Below are positions 52,841 to 62,957 of a DNA stretch of 64,000 bases, in pieces. The stretch comes from an uncultured bacterium. Its GTDB lineage: Bacteria; Verrucomicrobiota; Verrucomicrobiia; CAIQCK01. The DNA is taken from NCBI GenBank assembly GCA_903870275.1, contig CAIQCK010000068.1, positions 97,808 to 161,807 on the forward strand. Reading direction: 5' to 3'. The translations under genes were made by a program, and so were the position numbers. Position 1 is the stretch's first letter. Every line of letters starts with the position of its first letter. Under the pieces are notes generated by a model, which was given only the letters and a program-made list of their open reading frames with translations, did no database searches and was not told the origin of the DNA.

Positions 52841-53953
52841 CTACCGCATGCGCCACATCATGATCATACCGGCGAGCGTGAAGATTCCATTGGCCAGCCA
52901 GACGGCCATCACGGGATCGAGCCGCCCCGTTTTGCCGAACTTCACACCGAGGTAATAGACGATAAAATAAAGGACCAGACGCCCCATGGCCGACGCGACG
53001 CCCGCCAACGCGCTGCGCCGGCTGGTGCCCGCCCCGAGCGGCATGGCCATCAAGCACGCGACGACGCAGGACCAGGGAGCGGCGTAGCGTTGCTGGAGAC
53101 TGACGCGAAACTTGGACAGTTCCTCCTTGGGGTGCAACTCCAGGTACCGGCGCACCTGCCGGACGGTCATATACTCCGGCTCTTTTTTGGAGAACAGGAT
53201 CATGTCCTCCGGAGAGTCGTTGATCGCCGGATCTTCCCACTTCGGATAAAGCTTCTGGACGATGTTCCCGCCTGGCGTGTTGTCCGCCGGGTAGATGATG
53301 ACCTTCACGTCCTGAAACTTCCAATGGCCATCATCCGCCCAGTAGGCAAAACCGGCGTTGATGGCCTGATCGGGCTGGCCGCGCGTCTGGCACTGAATAT
53401 CCACGTTCTCGCCCGAGAAGGTCTTGGTGTTGAACACCCGGAACAACCACTTGCGCCCATCGCGGTGGTTGACGTAGGTGAGATTGCTCATCGTGAACGA
53501 GTCCGCCTCGTTGACCATGCCGCTATCGGTCTGCAAGGCGGGCTGTTGCCGGCCGATCAATTCCGCCGCCCGCTCGGTGGAGGTCGGCACCAACAATTCC
53601 TTGACCACGAACAAACCCGCGCCAATCAGCAGCGAGGCGACCATCACGGTCAGGCAGCTTCGCAGCAGGCTTTGCCCCGCGGCGCGCATCGCGTTGAGCT
53701 CGTTGTTCTTGGACATCGTGACCAGTGCGAACATCAGCCCGAAGAAAATCGCCGGCGGCAGCGCCTCGGCCACCGCGCCCGGAAGGATCAGCAGGTAATA
53801 CGACACGATCGTCGCCGTGGAAGAACCGCAATCCAAAAACACACGCAGCGACTGGAACATGTCGAACACCACCTGCATCAGCACAAAGGCCAGCAGGCAG
53901 TATCCCAACGCCAGCAAAAACTCCCGAAGGACATAGCGATCCGTTAAACGCAC
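52841..53953 (-). CDS. LptF/LptG-family LPS export permease
   Basis: 370 residues with about six membrane helices: two pairs near the N-terminus, a large periplasmic beta-jellyroll-like domain (about residues 130-270) and two or three helices at the end. The opening 'DRYVLREFLLALGYCLLAFVLMQVVFD' and 'ALPPAIFFGLMFALVTMSKNNELNAMRAAGQSLLR' are the hallmark of YjgP/YjgQ proteins. They form the LptB2FG complex that extracts LPS from the inner membrane. Only one such gene is in the window, so I cannot say whether it is LptF or LptG. Divergent from apbE. Confidence 0.9.
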   Translation of the reverse strand: MRLTDRYVLREFLLALGYCLLAFVLMQVVFDMFQSLRVFLDCGSSTATIVSYYLLILPGAVAEALPPAIFFGLMFALVTMSKNNELNAMRAAGQSLLRSCLTVMVASLLIGAGLFVVKELLVPTSTERAAELIGRQQPALQTDSGMVNEADSFTMSNLTYVNHRDGRKWLFRVFNTKTFSGENVDIQCQTRGQPDQAINAGFAYWADDGHWKFQDVKVIIYPADNTPGGNIVQKLYPKWEDPAINDSPEDMILFSKKEPEYMTVRQVRRYLELHPKEELSKFRVSLQQRYAAPWSCVVACLMAMPLGAGTSRRSALAGVASAMGRLVLYFIVYYLGVKFGKTGRLDPVMAVWLANGIFTLAGMIMMWRMR

Positions 53954-54074
53954 GACGACAGCCTAACCGGAGAACGGCGGCGAGTGAAGAACGAAGAAAG
54001 ACTGGCGGCATCGCGCTGGCGGCGGCCATTTCTCCCTTGCAGCGCGACGGCAGAAGCTGAAACTAAGGCCGTTC

Positions 54075-55091
54075 ATGAAACAAATCGTCTTTTGTCTGTT
54101 GCTCCTGCTGCCCGGCCTCGCGCCGGCGGCAGTGGCGCTGGAACGCTACGAGTTCTCCCGGCCGGAGATGGGCATGACGTTTCGGATCATGCTGTATGCG
54201 ACAGATGAAAAGACGGCCGGGGAGGCGGCCAACGCCGCGTTCCGCCGGATCAAGGAAATCAACGCCATCATGAGCGACTACGAGCCGGACAGCGAACTGA
54301 GCCGGCTCTCGCGCACGTCGGGCAGCGGGCAGGCGGTGCCGGTGAGCGAGCGGCTGTGGTTTGTGCTTTCGAAGGCGCAGGAATTTTCCGGGCGCAGCGG
54401 CGGCGCGTTCGACGCGACGGTCGGCCCGGTTGTGTGGCTGTGGCGCAAGGCGCGGCGCGAGCACCGGCTGCCCGACCCGGCGGCGCTCGCCGAAGCGATG
54501 AAGGCCGTCGGTTACAAAAACATCCGGCTCGATCCCGCGACCCACACCGCCACGCTGCTCGTGCCGGCCATGCGGCTCGATCTCGGCGCGATCGCGAAAG
54601 GCTACGCGGTCGGCGAGGCGGTCGCGGTGTTGCGCGAACGCGGCATCGCCAGCGCGCTGGTGGTTGGCGGCGGCAACATGACCGTGAGCGATCCACCGCC
54701 CGGCAAACCCGGCTGGCGCATCGCCGTGCCGCCGCCCGACTCTTCCGACACCACGAAGGAGCCGACCCGCTACGTCGTGCTTTCGCGCGCCTCGCTCTCC
54801 ACGTCCGGCGACCTCTTTCAGAATCTGGAGATCGGCGGCATACGTTACTCGCATGTCGTGAACCCGCACACCGGCATCGGCCTCACCGATCATTGCCAGG
54901 TCGTGGTGATCGCGCCCGACGGGATTACCGCCGACGGCCTGTCTACCTGTGTCGGCGTGCTCGGACCGAAGGCGGGGCTTGAGTTGATCCGGTCCACGCC
55001 GGGCGTCGAAGTTTTTATTGCCCGCAAACCCGGCGACAAAGTGCAAACCTGCGAGTCACCCGGCTTCGCGAAATTTTGCGAGAAGCCATGA
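54075..55091 (+). CDS. apbE: FAD:protein FMN transferase (ApbE)
   Basis: 338 residues with a signal peptide (MKQIVFCLLLLLPGLAPAAVA). ApbE attaches FMN to Thr/Ser of Na+-translocating NADH:quinone reductase and related flavoproteins in the periplasm. Features: 'EMGMTFRIMLYA', 'INAIMSDYEPDSELSRL', 'GGAFDATVGPVVWLWR', 'DLGAIAKGYAVGEAV', 'HVVNPHTG' and 'DGLSTCVGVLG' (metal site). The FAD-contact 'VVGGGNM' replaces the common INxGG(D/N). The C-terminal residues are compatible with a soluble periplasmic form. Confidence 0.9.
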   Translation: MKQIVFCLLLLLPGLAPAAVALERYEFSRPEMGMTFRIMLYATDEKTAGEAANAAFRRIKEINAIMSDYEPDSELSRLSRTSGSGQAVPVSERLWFVLSKAQEFSGRSGGAFDATVGPVVWLWRKARREHRLPDPAALAEAMKAVGYKNIRLDPATHTATLLVPAMRLDLGAIAKGYAVGEAVAVLRERGIASALVVGGGNMTVSDPPPGKPGWRIAVPPPDSSDTTKEPTRYVVLSRASLSTSGDLFQNLEIGGIRYSHVVNPHTGIGLTDHCQVVVIAPDGITADGLSTCVGVLGPKAGLELIRSTPGVEVFIARKPGDKVQTCESPGFAKFCEKP

Positions 55092-55189
55092 ACGCAGCGA
55101 GTCAAACGACCGGCCGATGGCTTTTTCGTGAAGGAATATAAATCGTTGCCAGATCAGGCGCGTATCGCGCCAGTCTGCGGCCCGGGAGC

Positions 55190-55286
55190 GCGGGCATCCT
55201 GCCCGCCTGGCCGTGTGAACCTCGGAGGAACTTTCTTCGTGTTGCAGATCACTCGATGAGCCATCGAAGGCGGGCAGGATGCCCGC
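55190..55286. repeat. Inverted repeat GCGGGCATCCTGCCCGCCT ... AGGCGGGCAGGATGCCCGC
   Basis: Perfect 19-bp arms at 55190-55208 and 55268-55286, each also internally palindromic. The 55092-55448 gap otherwise holds no convincing gene. Another member of the palindromic repeat class that litters intergenic regions here. Confidence 0.8.
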
Positions 55287-55448
55287 CCGGGCTGGCGACA
55301 TTTTCAAGCCACGATTCTTCTTTCTGCCGACGTTTGAAAGATTTGAGGTCGCCGGTGAATTGGCCGCGCGCCCGCCCAGCGCGCGCCCACATTTGACTTT
55401 TCACGCGCCCGGCGGGTTGGCTAGGGTTGTTCGCAACAGGAATACGCC

Positions 55449-56420
55449 ATGAACGACAAATTGAGCCGCAGGGGATTCATTCAAAACTCCGTTCTCGCCA
55501 CCTCGGGACTGGCCGCCGGCGCGGCGATGCCCGCCCGCTCCGACGCGGCGGAGAACAAACCGGCCGCGCCGGCGCCGAAGGAGTTGCTGCCGACGGGGAA
55601 GATCGGCGACCTGCGGTTCACCCGGCTCATTCTTGGCGGCAACCTGCTGACGCGCGTCCAGCACAGCCGCGACCTCGGCTATATCGGCAAACTGGTTCGC
55701 TCGTATAACACCGACGCCAAGGTGCGCGAAACCATCGAGCTGGCCGAGGCCTGCGGCATCAACACGGTTTCGGTGGACGTCAAGCCGGCCGTCTGCAAGA
55801 CGCTCAACGATCACCGCAAGAACGGCGGCAAGATCCAATGGATCCTCTATTCCACCCACAACATTGAGGACAAGACGGGTTACGACGACGAGATCAAGAA
55901 GATGGTGGATGACGGCACCGAGGCGATTTACATCTGGGGCGTCCACTGCGACAAATACCTGGGCGAGGGAAAGTTCAGCGTGATTACCAAGACGCTGGAG
56001 CGGATCAAGCAGCACAACGTGCCGTGCGGCATCGGCGCGCACGACCTGGCCGTCGTGCAGCAGGTCGAGAAAGACAAGCTGCCGGCGGATTTTTACATCA
56101 AGACGCTGCATCACCATCGGTATCCGAGCGCGCCGCGCTCCGGCGAAGCAACCCGCACCACGTCCGAGGTGCCCGGTTACTGGTGCCGCAATCCCGAAGA
56201 GACCGTCGCCTTCATGAAAACGGTTGAGAAGCCGTGGATCGCGTTCAAGGTGATGGCGGCCGGGGCGATCCGGCCAAAGGACGCGTTCCCTTACGCGTTC
56301 AACAGCGGCGGCGATTTCGTCCTGGCCGGCATGTTCGATTTCGACGTGGCCGAGGATTGTGACATCGCCCGCGCGGCGGTGCCGCAAGCCCAGAACCGCG
56401 CCCGGCCCTGGCGGGCGTAA
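55449..56420 (+). CDS. Tat-exported TIM-barrel-like protein of unknown function
   Basis: 323 residues. The twin-arginine signal is clear (LSRRGFIQNSVLATSGLAAGAAM). The mature part has a repeated beta/alpha pattern ('FTRLILGGNLLTRVQHSRDLGY', 'KIQWILYST', 'GTEAIYIWGVHCD', 'NVPCGIGAHDLAVV', 'KPWIAFKVMAAGAI'), consistent with a TIM barrel related to AKRs but without the AKR catalytic Tyr context. Similar Tat-exported proteins are common in Planctomycetota and Verrucomicrobiota. Function unknown; it stands alone between apbE and the GT87 gene. Confidence 0.6.
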   Translation: MNDKLSRRGFIQNSVLATSGLAAGAAMPARSDAAENKPAAPAPKELLPTGKIGDLRFTRLILGGNLLTRVQHSRDLGYIGKLVRSYNTDAKVRETIELAEACGINTVSVDVKPAVCKTLNDHRKNGGKIQWILYSTHNIEDKTGYDDEIKKMVDDGTEAIYIWGVHCDKYLGEGKFSVITKTLERIKQHNVPCGIGAHDLAVVQQVEKDKLPADFYIKTLHHHRYPSAPRSGEATRTTSEVPGYWCRNPEETVAFMKTVEKPWIAFKVMAAGAIRPKDAFPYAFNSGGDFVLAGMFDFDVAEDCDIARAAVPQAQNRARPWRA

Positions 56421-56450
56421 GATGCCGGCGTCGTTCGCGCCGCGCGACGG

Positions 56451-57641
56451 TCAGGCCGATTGGACGCGCGGTTCTTCCGTCAGATCAACAATCCGCCAGC
56501 GGAAGTAGATCAGCATCCCGACGAAGAAGATCGTCATCGTCGGATGCCAGATCAGCGCGAAGTAGTTCCCAAACCACGGCCGGAACAAGCTGGGCAGCAA
56601 CCCCATCGAAAGTCCCATGCAAGCCAGGTCCCATCCAACGCGTCGCGTCTCCTTCCGGCCTGAAGCCCATGCCGCCCACAGTCCAAACGCCGGCGCCACG
56701 ATCACGTAGCTGTTGGCCTCGGTCATCGGATTGAACAGCATGAGATAGGAGGCCACCAGCGCGTATAACCACATGGCGCGAAGCGGATCGGCCCAGCGGC
56801 GCGCGCCTATCCACCAGGCGCCCAGAATCGCTCCGCCCGCCAGCATGCGCATCACTTTCGAGACGCCCGCGTGCAGTTCCCCGCCAAAGGTGCGGATGAT
56901 GCCATTGAGGTCCGCAAACCGGTGCTCGATCACTGCGGCGCACACCGGCAAATGCTCCAGAAAATCGCGATACTGGCTGACCACGTAGTCCGGCCTGCCG
57001 AAAAGAAAAGGCAACCCGGCCAGCGCAACGATTCCCAGCGCCACGCGCCAGCGCAGCGGCGGGTAAATCACCGCCGCAAAGACGATCAACACCAGCCCAA
57101 GCTGTTTCACCGCCAGCGCCAGCACCATGAAGACCGCCGCGGCCCACCATTGCCGCGGAGACAGGCACGCCACCGCTTGCAGAGTGAACGCGGCGAAGAT
57201 GACGTTCGCCTGGCCGTTGCGCAGCGCTCCCAGGCTCAAGGGCATCACCAACAGCGTGCTCCACAGAAACGCGCGGGTCGCCTCGCCACCAAATTGTTGC
57301 CGCGCCAGCCGCCACAGTCCGCTCACCAGCAGGCCAGCCGAGACCAGGCGCCAAAGCCAATCGCCCAACGGCCACGGCAGGATATGGAACGGCATGAACA
57401 AAACAGTGAATTGCGGCAGGTAGTGGTATGAAAAAGCAGGCTTGTAAAGGCTCCGCTGCGCCCACCAGTTGTCCACGGCGGTATGATAGACGTTGACCAC
57501 CGTCCGATGGATGGGCGGACTGGCAATAACCAGTCCCATGATGACCAGCAGCGGCACAATCCAGATCGCCAGAGCCAGGCGCATTTGCGCGCGAGGGCTT
57601 TCAAACCACCGCCTTGGTTTGGACACAGGGATCGAAGACAT
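56451..57641 (-). CDS. GT87-like membrane glycosyltransferase (DUF2029)
   Basis: 396 residues with about 10 hydrophobic helices. The pattern 'HTAVDNWWAQRSLYKPAFSYHYLPQFTVLFMPFHILPW' matches the first periplasmic loop of GT87/DUF2029 proteins, which in mycobacteria are polyprenyl-phosphate-mannose-dependent mannosyltransferases. Other parts ('GQANVIFAAFTLQAVA', 'LAVKQLGLVLIVFAAVIYPPLRWR') also fit. It could use the polyprenyl-phosphate sugar made by the Dpm1-like enzyme of the glycan operon; that link is inference. Confidence 0.75.
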   Translation of the reverse strand: MSSIPVSKPRRWFESPRAQMRLALAIWIVPLLVIMGLVIASPPIHRTVVNVYHTAVDNWWAQRSLYKPAFSYHYLPQFTVLFMPFHILPWPLGDWLWRLVSAGLLVSGLWRLARQQFGGEATRAFLWSTLLVMPLSLGALRNGQANVIFAAFTLQAVACLSPRQWWAAAVFMVLALAVKQLGLVLIVFAAVIYPPLRWRVALGIVALAGLPFLFGRPDYVVSQYRDFLEHLPVCAAVIEHRFADLNGIIRTFGGELHAGVSKVMRMLAGGAILGAWWIGARRWADPLRAMWLYALVASYLMLFNPMTEANSYVIVAPAFGLWAAWASGRKETRRVGWDLACMGLSMGLLPSLFRPWFGNYFALIWHPTMTIFFVGMLIYFRWRIVDLTEEPRVQSA

Positions 57642-57707
57642 CGGCGAAGTTTAGACCTCAACCGCGGCTCGTTTGCAACAGAAGAACACCGCCCACGCCC
57701 GTCAGCA

Positions 57708-58274
57708 CTATTTCGCTGGCGGCGAAGTTGTCTTGCCAGCGGCGGGAACGACCTTCACCGGCTTGAACTTGAACTTCTGTCCGCCGAGGCTGGCCTCATA
57801 CATCAAGCCGCCCTTGGCCAGCGTGAAGACCGCCACGCCGAGCTGGTATTTGGCGTTATCCGACGCGCCCGACGCCGCTGCCACCGCGCTCACCTGCGCG
57901 CTGAATGCCAGTTCACTCTTCTTGAACGAGTCCAGCGCCTCCGGCGTCTCGAAGAAAATCAGTTCGGCATACGACTGGCCGCCCAGTGCCAGACCGATCG
58001 TCACCTGCGTCAACGATGCCGTGCCGACCAATGCGCCCTTCTCATACACGCAGCCGCCGCCGTGCGCCGCACCGATGCCGAACGCCCCCTTGGTCACGTC
58101 GGGAAATACCGCGTAACCGACGGCACTCTCAAAAAACTTCTTCATGCCGGGGTCGGCCTTCAGGAACAACGCGATGGCGTCTTGCGACTCCTTGGGTCCA
58201 TCCTCCGCCAGCGCGCGGTCCGCGCCGGCCAGAGTGAGGATCAACACCGCCGCCCAAACCCAAATCTTCTTCAT
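57708..58274 (-). CDS. SYLF-domain (YSC84-type) lipid-binding protein, copy 1
   Basis: 188 residues with a signal peptide (MKKIWVWAAVLILTLAGADRALA). The SYLF domain runs from 'AIALFLKADPGMKKFFESAVGYAVFPDVTKGAFGIGAAHGGGCVYEKGALVGTASLTQVTIGLALGGQSYAELIFF' to the end. In eukaryotes and a few bacteria SYLF proteins bind phosphoinositides or lipids; the bacterial role is unclear. It differs from the copy at 58379 at about 36 of 188 positions by hand count and without gaps. GGGAGA lies about nine bases upstream of the ATG. Confidence 0.85.
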   Translation of the reverse strand: MKKIWVWAAVLILTLAGADRALAEDGPKESQDAIALFLKADPGMKKFFESAVGYAVFPDVTKGAFGIGAAHGGGCVYEKGALVGTASLTQVTIGLALGGQSYAELIFFETPEALDSFKKSELAFSAQVSAVAAASGASDNAKYQLGVAVFTLAKGGLMYEASLGGQKFKFKPVKVVPAAGKTTSPPAK

Positions 58275-58378
58275 GATGTCTTCTCCCTGTATACTGCTGT
58301 CATTCGTTTTTCCTGTGGCCGCCGCTCCGCAGCCAACTATAGCGGAACCCAGGCCGCCGCCGCCACCATCCGCAAAAA

Positions 58379-58945
58379 CTATTTAGCCATCGGCCGGACT
58401 GTCTGGCCAGCGGCAGGAACAACCGCCACCGGCTCGAACTTGAACTTCTGTCCGCCGACGCTGGCCTCAAACATCAGCCCGCTCCTGGCCAGCGTGAACA
58501 CCGCCACGCCGAGCTGGTATTTGGCGTTATCCGACGCGCCCGACGACGACGCCACCGCGCTGACTTGCGCGCTCAACGTCAGTTCGCTCTTCTTGAACGA
58601 GTCCAGCGCCTCCGGCGTCTGGAAGAAGATCACCTCCGCAAACGACTGGCCACCCAGAGCCAGACCGATCGTCACCTGCGTCAACGACGTCGTGCCGACC
58701 AGCGCGCCCCTCTCATACACGCAGCCGCCGCCGTGCGCCGCGCCGATGCCAATGGCGCCCTTGGTCACGGCGGGAAACACCGCGTAGCCCACCGAGCTCT
58801 TCAGAAACTCCTGCAGGCCGGGATCGGCCTGCAAGAACAACGCGATGGCATCCCGCGACTCCTGGGGTCCATCCTCCGCCAGCGCGCGGCCCGAGCCGGC
58901 CAGAGCGAGAATCAATACCGCCGTCCAAACTTGCATCTTTTTCAT
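58379..58945 (-). CDS. SYLF-domain (YSC84-type) lipid-binding protein, copy 2
   Basis: 188 residues; signal peptide MKKMQVWTAVLILALAGSGRALA. A gap-free paralogue of the gene at 57708. The duplication also covers the upstream DNA: GCAGCCAACTATAGCGGAAC and AGGCCGCCGCCGCC before copy 1 recur as GCAGCCAATTATGACGCAAC and AGGCCGCCGCCGCC before copy 2, so the repeated unit is about 670 bp. A good GGAGAGGG precedes the ATG. Differences are spread evenly, suggesting both copies are still expressed proteins. Confidence 0.85.
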   Translation of the reverse strand: MKKMQVWTAVLILALAGSGRALAEDGPQESRDAIALFLQADPGLQEFLKSSVGYAVFPAVTKGAIGIGAAHGGGCVYERGALVGTTSLTQVTIGLALGGQSFAEVIFFQTPEALDSFKKSELTLSAQVSAVASSSGASDNAKYQLGVAVFTLARSGLMFEASVGGQKFKFEPVAVVPAAGQTVRPMAK

Positions 58946-59124
58946 GATGCCCTCTCCTTATCTTTTCGTCATCCGACTTTCCTATGGTGGCTGCTTCCGC
59001 AGCCAATTATGACGCAACCTAGGCCGCCGCCGCCCCGCGGGCAAGTGCAAGTTCCATAGGCGCGCCGCCGCGGATTTGTTTTGCGGCGGAGGGGAAGCTC
59101 AATGATAATGTCGGGTCTCGACAC

Positions 59125-59682
59125 ATGCGCTCCGCAATTACCATTCTCATTCTCCTCTCTCTAACACTCCTCATTCGCGCCGAAGAGGACGTGTTGTCCG
59201 GCCCCGAAATGAAGAAGTACGCCCCTGATGCCGTTAAACTCGGTTGGAAGTATTTCAACCAGGGAGATTACGACACGGCGCTTCGGCGATTCAAGATGGC
59301 CATTCGGCACGACAAGGATTTCGCCCCCGGTTACTACGGCGTGGCCTACGTTTACAGCACGCAAGGCAAGCTCGACGACGCGATCCAGTATTACCGGGAA
59401 ACTCTCAAGCGTGATAAGACCCACGTTTACACCTACGCAAATCTGGGATATGCGCTCTTGCAGAAGGAGCAGTTCGCGGAAGCCTTGCAGATGCTCGACA
59501 AGGCGATCGAGATCGATCCGAAGTGTGGAGAAGCACACCTAAGCTACGCCAATTATTATGCTTCCAAGCAGGATTGGAAGAACGCGGAGCAATCCATCAA
59601 CAAGGCCATCAAGTATGGACAGAAGATTCATCCCGAATTTCGCAGCATGCTCGAAAAAAATGGAGTCAAGATCGTCCAATGA
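59125..59682 (+). CDS. Secreted TPR protein
   Basis: 185 residues with a short signal peptide (MRSAITILILLSLTLLIRA). Residues about 35-170 contain four TPR units: 'AVKLGWKYFNQGDYDTALRRFKMAI', 'APGYYGVAYVYSTQGKLDDAIQYYRETL', 'VYTYANLGYALLQKEQFAEALQMLDKAIEIDP' and 'AHLSYANYYASKQDWKNAEQSINKAI'. It is an adaptor-type protein, probably periplasmic. Divergent from the SYLF genes; glgB starts 116 bases downstream. Somewhat lower GC than its neighbours. Confidence 0.75.
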   Translation: MRSAITILILLSLTLLIRAEEDVLSGPEMKKYAPDAVKLGWKYFNQGDYDTALRRFKMAIRHDKDFAPGYYGVAYVYSTQGKLDDAIQYYRETLKRDKTHVYTYANLGYALLQKEQFAEALQMLDKAIEIDPKCGEAHLSYANYYASKQDWKNAEQSINKAIKYGQKIHPEFRSMLEKNGVKIVQ

Positions 59683-59798
59683 TGCCTGCCATGCGAGCAG
59701 CCAACGGGCTTCGCACGTCACGTTGTTCGGAGGTCTTTTTTTCCCTGCGTGCAATGGCGGGGGAGTTGGGGTAGGGTGCGCGGCAACAGGGAACAGGC

Positions 59799-62054
59799 AT
59801 GAGTCAAACACTGAACAAGAAGCAGATGGACGCCATCCTCCACAGCGACCTGCACGATGCGTTCGGGGTGCTGGGCGCGCACGTGATCACGCTGCGCGGA
59901 CAGAAACAGGTGGCGGTGCGGGCGTTCCTGCGCGACGCGAAAGAAGTTGTGGCGGCCGAGTTGGACGGCGGGCGGCACGAGTGGCCGATGACGCGCGTTC
60001 ATGAACACGGCCTGTTCGAACTGCTCCTGCCGGACCGCCAGCAGTTGTTCCGGTATGAGCTGCGGGTCACGGATTTCAGCGGCGGGCAGCGCGTGATGCG
60101 CGACCCGTATTCCTTCTGGCCGGTGCTCGGCGAACTGGACCTGCATTTGTTCAACGAGGGCAATCACCTGCGGCTCTGGGAGAAACTCGGCGCGCACTTG
60201 ATGACGGTGGACGGCGTCGAGGGCGTGCATTTTGCGGTCTGGGCGCCGAACGCGCGGCGCGTCAGCCTCGTCGGCGATTTCAACGCCTGGGACGGACGCT
60301 GGCATCCCATGCGCGCGCTCGGCGCGTCGGGCGTGTGGGAGCTGTTCGTGCCGGGATTGAAGGCGGGCGACAAATACAAGTTCGAGATCAAGACGCAGGA
60401 AGGCCACCTGCGGCTCAAGACGGACCCGCTGGCGTTTTACCACGAGGTGCGGCCCGCGACCTCGTCCATCGTCTGGGACATCAACCGTTACGAGTGGCAG
60501 GACCGCGAGTGGATGGAGGCGCGGCCGAAGCGCGACTGGCTGGCGTCGCCGGTGAGCACCTACGAAGTGCATCTCGGCTCGTGGCGGCGCGGCGCGCACG
60601 ACGAGTTTCTGAGTTACCGCGAACTGGCGGAGCAGTTGATTGATTACGTGGTGGAGATGGGCTACACGCACATCGAACTGCTGCCGGTGGCGGAGCATCC
60701 GTTCGACGGCTCGTGGGGCTATCAGGTCACCGGCTACTACGCGCCGACGAGCCGCTTCGGCGAGCCGGAGGATTTCATGTATTTCGTGGACCGCTGCCAC
60801 CAGCGCGGCATCGGCGTCATCGTGGACTGGGTGCCGGCGCATTTCCCGAAGGACGACTTCGCGCTGCGGTGGTTCGACGGCACGGCGCTCTACGAGCACG
60901 CCGACCCGCGCAAAGGCGAGCACCAGGACTGGGGCACGATGATTTTCAACTACGGCCGCCACGAGGTGCGTAACTTCCTCGTCGCCAACGCGCTGTTCTG
61001 GTTCGACCGCTATCACATTGACGGCCTGCGCGTGGACGCGGTGGCCTCGATGCTCTATCTCGACTACTCGCGCAAGGCCGGCGAGTGGATTCCCAACCAA
61101 TACGGCGGCAACGAAAACCTCGAAGCCATCGCGTTCATGAAGCGCACGAACGAGGTCGTCTACGGCCAGTTCCCCGGCGTGATGATGATCGCGGAGGAAT
61201 CCACGGCGTTCAGCGGCGTCTCGAAGCCGGTCTATCTCGGCGGCCTCGGCTTCGGCTTCAAGTGGAACATGGGCTGGATGCATGACGTGCTCGACTACTT
61301 CGCCAAGGAGCCGGTGTATCGGAAGTATCACCAGAACAACCTGACGTTCGGCCTGGTCTATGCGTTCTTCGAAAACTTCGTGCTCGTGCTCTCGCACGAC
61401 GAGGTCGTCCACGGCAAGCAAAGCCTGCTCGGCAAGATGCACGGCGACGACTGGCAGAAGTTTGCCAATGTGCGGCTGCTGCTGGCGTTCATGACGGCGC
61501 ATCCCGGCAAGAAAATGCTCTTCATGGGCGGCGAACTGGGCCAGTGGAAGGAATGGGACGCCGCCCACAGCCTCGACTGGCACCTGCTCGACTACGACCG
61601 CCACAAGGCCCTTCAGCGCGTCGTCAAGGACCTGAACCACTTCTACCGCGCCGAGCCGGCGTTGTGGGAGCAGGACCACACGCATCTCGGTTTCGAGTGG
61701 ATTGATTTCCACGACGCCGACAGCAGCGTGGTGACGTTCCTGCGCCGCGGCAAAACATCCGACGAGCCGGTCATCTGCGTCTTCAACTTCACACCGGTGG
61801 TGCGCAAGGATTACCGCGTCGGCGTGCCCGACGGCGGCTTCTACCGGGAATTGTTCAACACCGACGCGGCCTTCTACGGCGGCAGCGACGCGGGCAACGC
61901 GGGCGGCGTCGTGGCCGAGCCGGTCCCGCAAGCCGGGCGGCCGTATTCGATCAAGGTGACGCTCCCGCCGCTCGGCGCGATGATGTTCAAACGCACCGGC
62001 CTTCCCACCCTGCCAGCGGTGCCGCCGGTCACAGAAACCAGCGATGCCTCTTAA
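59799..62054 (+). CDS. glgB: 1,4-alpha-glucan branching enzyme (GH13)
   Basis: 751 residues, full length. It forms alpha-1,6 branches in glycogen. Order: N-terminal CBM48-like domains ('[23 protein letters not shown]'), (beta/alpha)8 barrel and C-terminal beta domain. Catalytic residues by alignment to the GH13 motifs: Asp in '[10 protein letters not shown]' (413), Glu in 'MIAEEST' (466) and Asp in '[10 protein letters not shown]' (534). The donor-site '[10 protein letters not shown]' is also conserved. No other glg gene is nearby. Its stop overlaps the methyltransferase start by 11 bases. Confidence 0.96.
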   Translation: MSQTLNKKQMDAILHSDLHDAFGVLGAHVITLRGQKQVAVRAFLRDAKEVVAAELDGGRHEWPMTRVHEHGLFELLLPDRQQLFRYELRVTDFSGGQRVMRDPYSFWPVLGELDLHLFNEGNHLRLWEKLGAHLMTVDGVEGVHFAVWAPNARRVSLVGDFNAWDGRWHPMRALGASGVWELFVPGLKAGDKYKFEIKTQEGHLRLKTDPLAFYHEVRPATSSIVWDINRYEWQDREWMEARPKRDWLASPVSTYEVHLGSWRRGAHDEFLSYRELAEQLIDYVVEMGYTHIELLPVAEHPFDGSWGYQVTGYYAPTSRFGEPEDFMYFVDRCHQRGIGVIVDWVPAHFPKDDFALRWFDGTALYEHADPRKGEHQDWGTMIFNYGRHEVRNFLVANALFWFDRYHIDGLRVDAVASMLYLDYSRKAGEWIPNQYGGNENLEAIAFMKRTNEVVYGQFPGVMMIAEESTAFSGVSKPVYLGGLGFGFKWNMGWMHDVLDYFAKEPVYRKYHQNNLTFGLVYAFFENFVLVLSHDEVVHGKQSLLGKMHGDDWQKFANVRLLLAFMTAHPGKKMLFMGGELGQWKEWDAAHSLDWHLLDYDRHKALQRVVKDLNHFYRAEPALWEQDHTHLGFEWIDFHDADSSVVTFLRRGKTSDEPVICVFNFTPVVRKDYRVGVPDGGFYRELFNTDAAFYGGSDAGNAGGVVAEPVPQAGRPYSIKVTLPPLGAMMFKRTGLPTLPAVPPVTETSDAS

Positions 62055-62658
62055 CGAACGGCTCGTCTTTCTCAAGCAGTTCGTCCGCAACTTTGCGCAC
62101 ACCGGCGCTGTCACCGCCAGTTCGCGGTTCCTGGCGCGGGCCATCACCGACCATGTCCGGCCGGGACACGCGCCGGTGAAGATTCTCGAAGTCGGCGGCG
62201 GCACCGGCGCATTCACGCAGCGATTGGTGAAGCTGCTGCGGCCCGGCGACAAGCTCGTCGTTTACGAGATCAACCCGGAGTTTGCGAACCTGCTGCGCCA
62301 ACGCTTCGGCGGCAACGCGCAGGTGGAGATCGTCTGCGCGCCGATCCAGGCCATTGAGCGCAAGCCGACGTTCGACTTTATTGTCGCCGGCCTGCCGCTG
62401 AATAATTTCCCGCCGGAACTGGTCAGCGACATTCTCGAAACGCTCCGCGGCGTCGCCAAGCCCGGCGCCACCGCCAGCTACTTCGAATACGCCGCCATCC
62501 GCCACCTCAAGACGCCGTTCGCCAGCGCCGCCGAGCGCGAGCGTCTCCGCCAAGTCGCCGCCGTCATGGCCGGGTTCCTGCGCCAACATCACATCCGCAG
62601 CCGTTTCGTCCTCTTCAACATCCCGCCCGCCTTCGCCCGCCAGTTGAAGTTCCACTGA
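62044..62658 (+). CDS. PmtA-like phospholipid N-methyltransferase
   Basis: 204 residues. A class I SAM methyltransferase: '[14 protein letters not shown]', then the SAM loop '[19 protein letters not shown]', '[18 protein letters not shown]', and the PmtA-type '[16 protein letters not shown]' and '[11 protein letters not shown]' segments (N-x-PPA). PmtA enzymes methylate phosphatidylethanolamine to phosphatidylcholine; a 16S rRNA dimethyladenosine (KsgA) role is less likely because the C-terminal domain is missing. It overlaps glgB by 11 bases, so the two are co-transcribed although functionally unrelated. Confidence 0.7.
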   Translation: MPLNERLVFLKQFVRNFAHTGAVTASSRFLARAITDHVRPGHAPVKILEVGGGTGAFTQRLVKLLRPGDKLVVYEINPEFANLLRQRFGGNAQVEIVCAPIQAIERKPTFDFIVAGLPLNNFPPELVSDILETLRGVAKPGATASYFEYAAIRHLKTPFASAAERERLRQVAAVMAGFLRQHHIRSRFVLFNIPPAFARQLKFH

Positions 62659-62957
62659 GCGGAAACGACGCAGCCGGTTCGAATGCCCGCAGCCGTAGCT
62701 GCCGTCGTGAGAAGAGTGGTCAGTCTTGCACCGTTAGCCGGATGCCTGTTTTCATTTCGTTCGATCTGGCAAGCGGCGCTCAACAGCGTATGATCATCCG
62801 TCGTTCAAGGCGTGGATATACGGAACGCCCAGGACTGCTTGCCGAAATGCAAAGATTATAGGACTGACCCCTTGTTCGGAATGGAAACGCGGTGAGCCTA
62901 AACCACGGAGCTGGCCGGGAGATGTTTCCCCATGATTTCAAACGAACAGAATTTAAG
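62659..62957. other. Gap with decayed repeats and a TGACCCCTT site
   Basis: Contains a GCAGCCGTAGCTGCCGTCGT fragment that looks like half of a palindromic repeat, and TATAGGACTGACCCCTTG at 62858-62874. The TGACCCCTT (62865-62873) is inverted as AAGGGGTCA at about 63318-63326, on the far side of the next gene. No coding sequence supported. Confidence 0.4.

Noticed and set aside
59718..62252. 844-codon minus-strand ORF opposite glgB
   Set aside because: Antisense shadow; glgB has all GH13 catalytic motifs.
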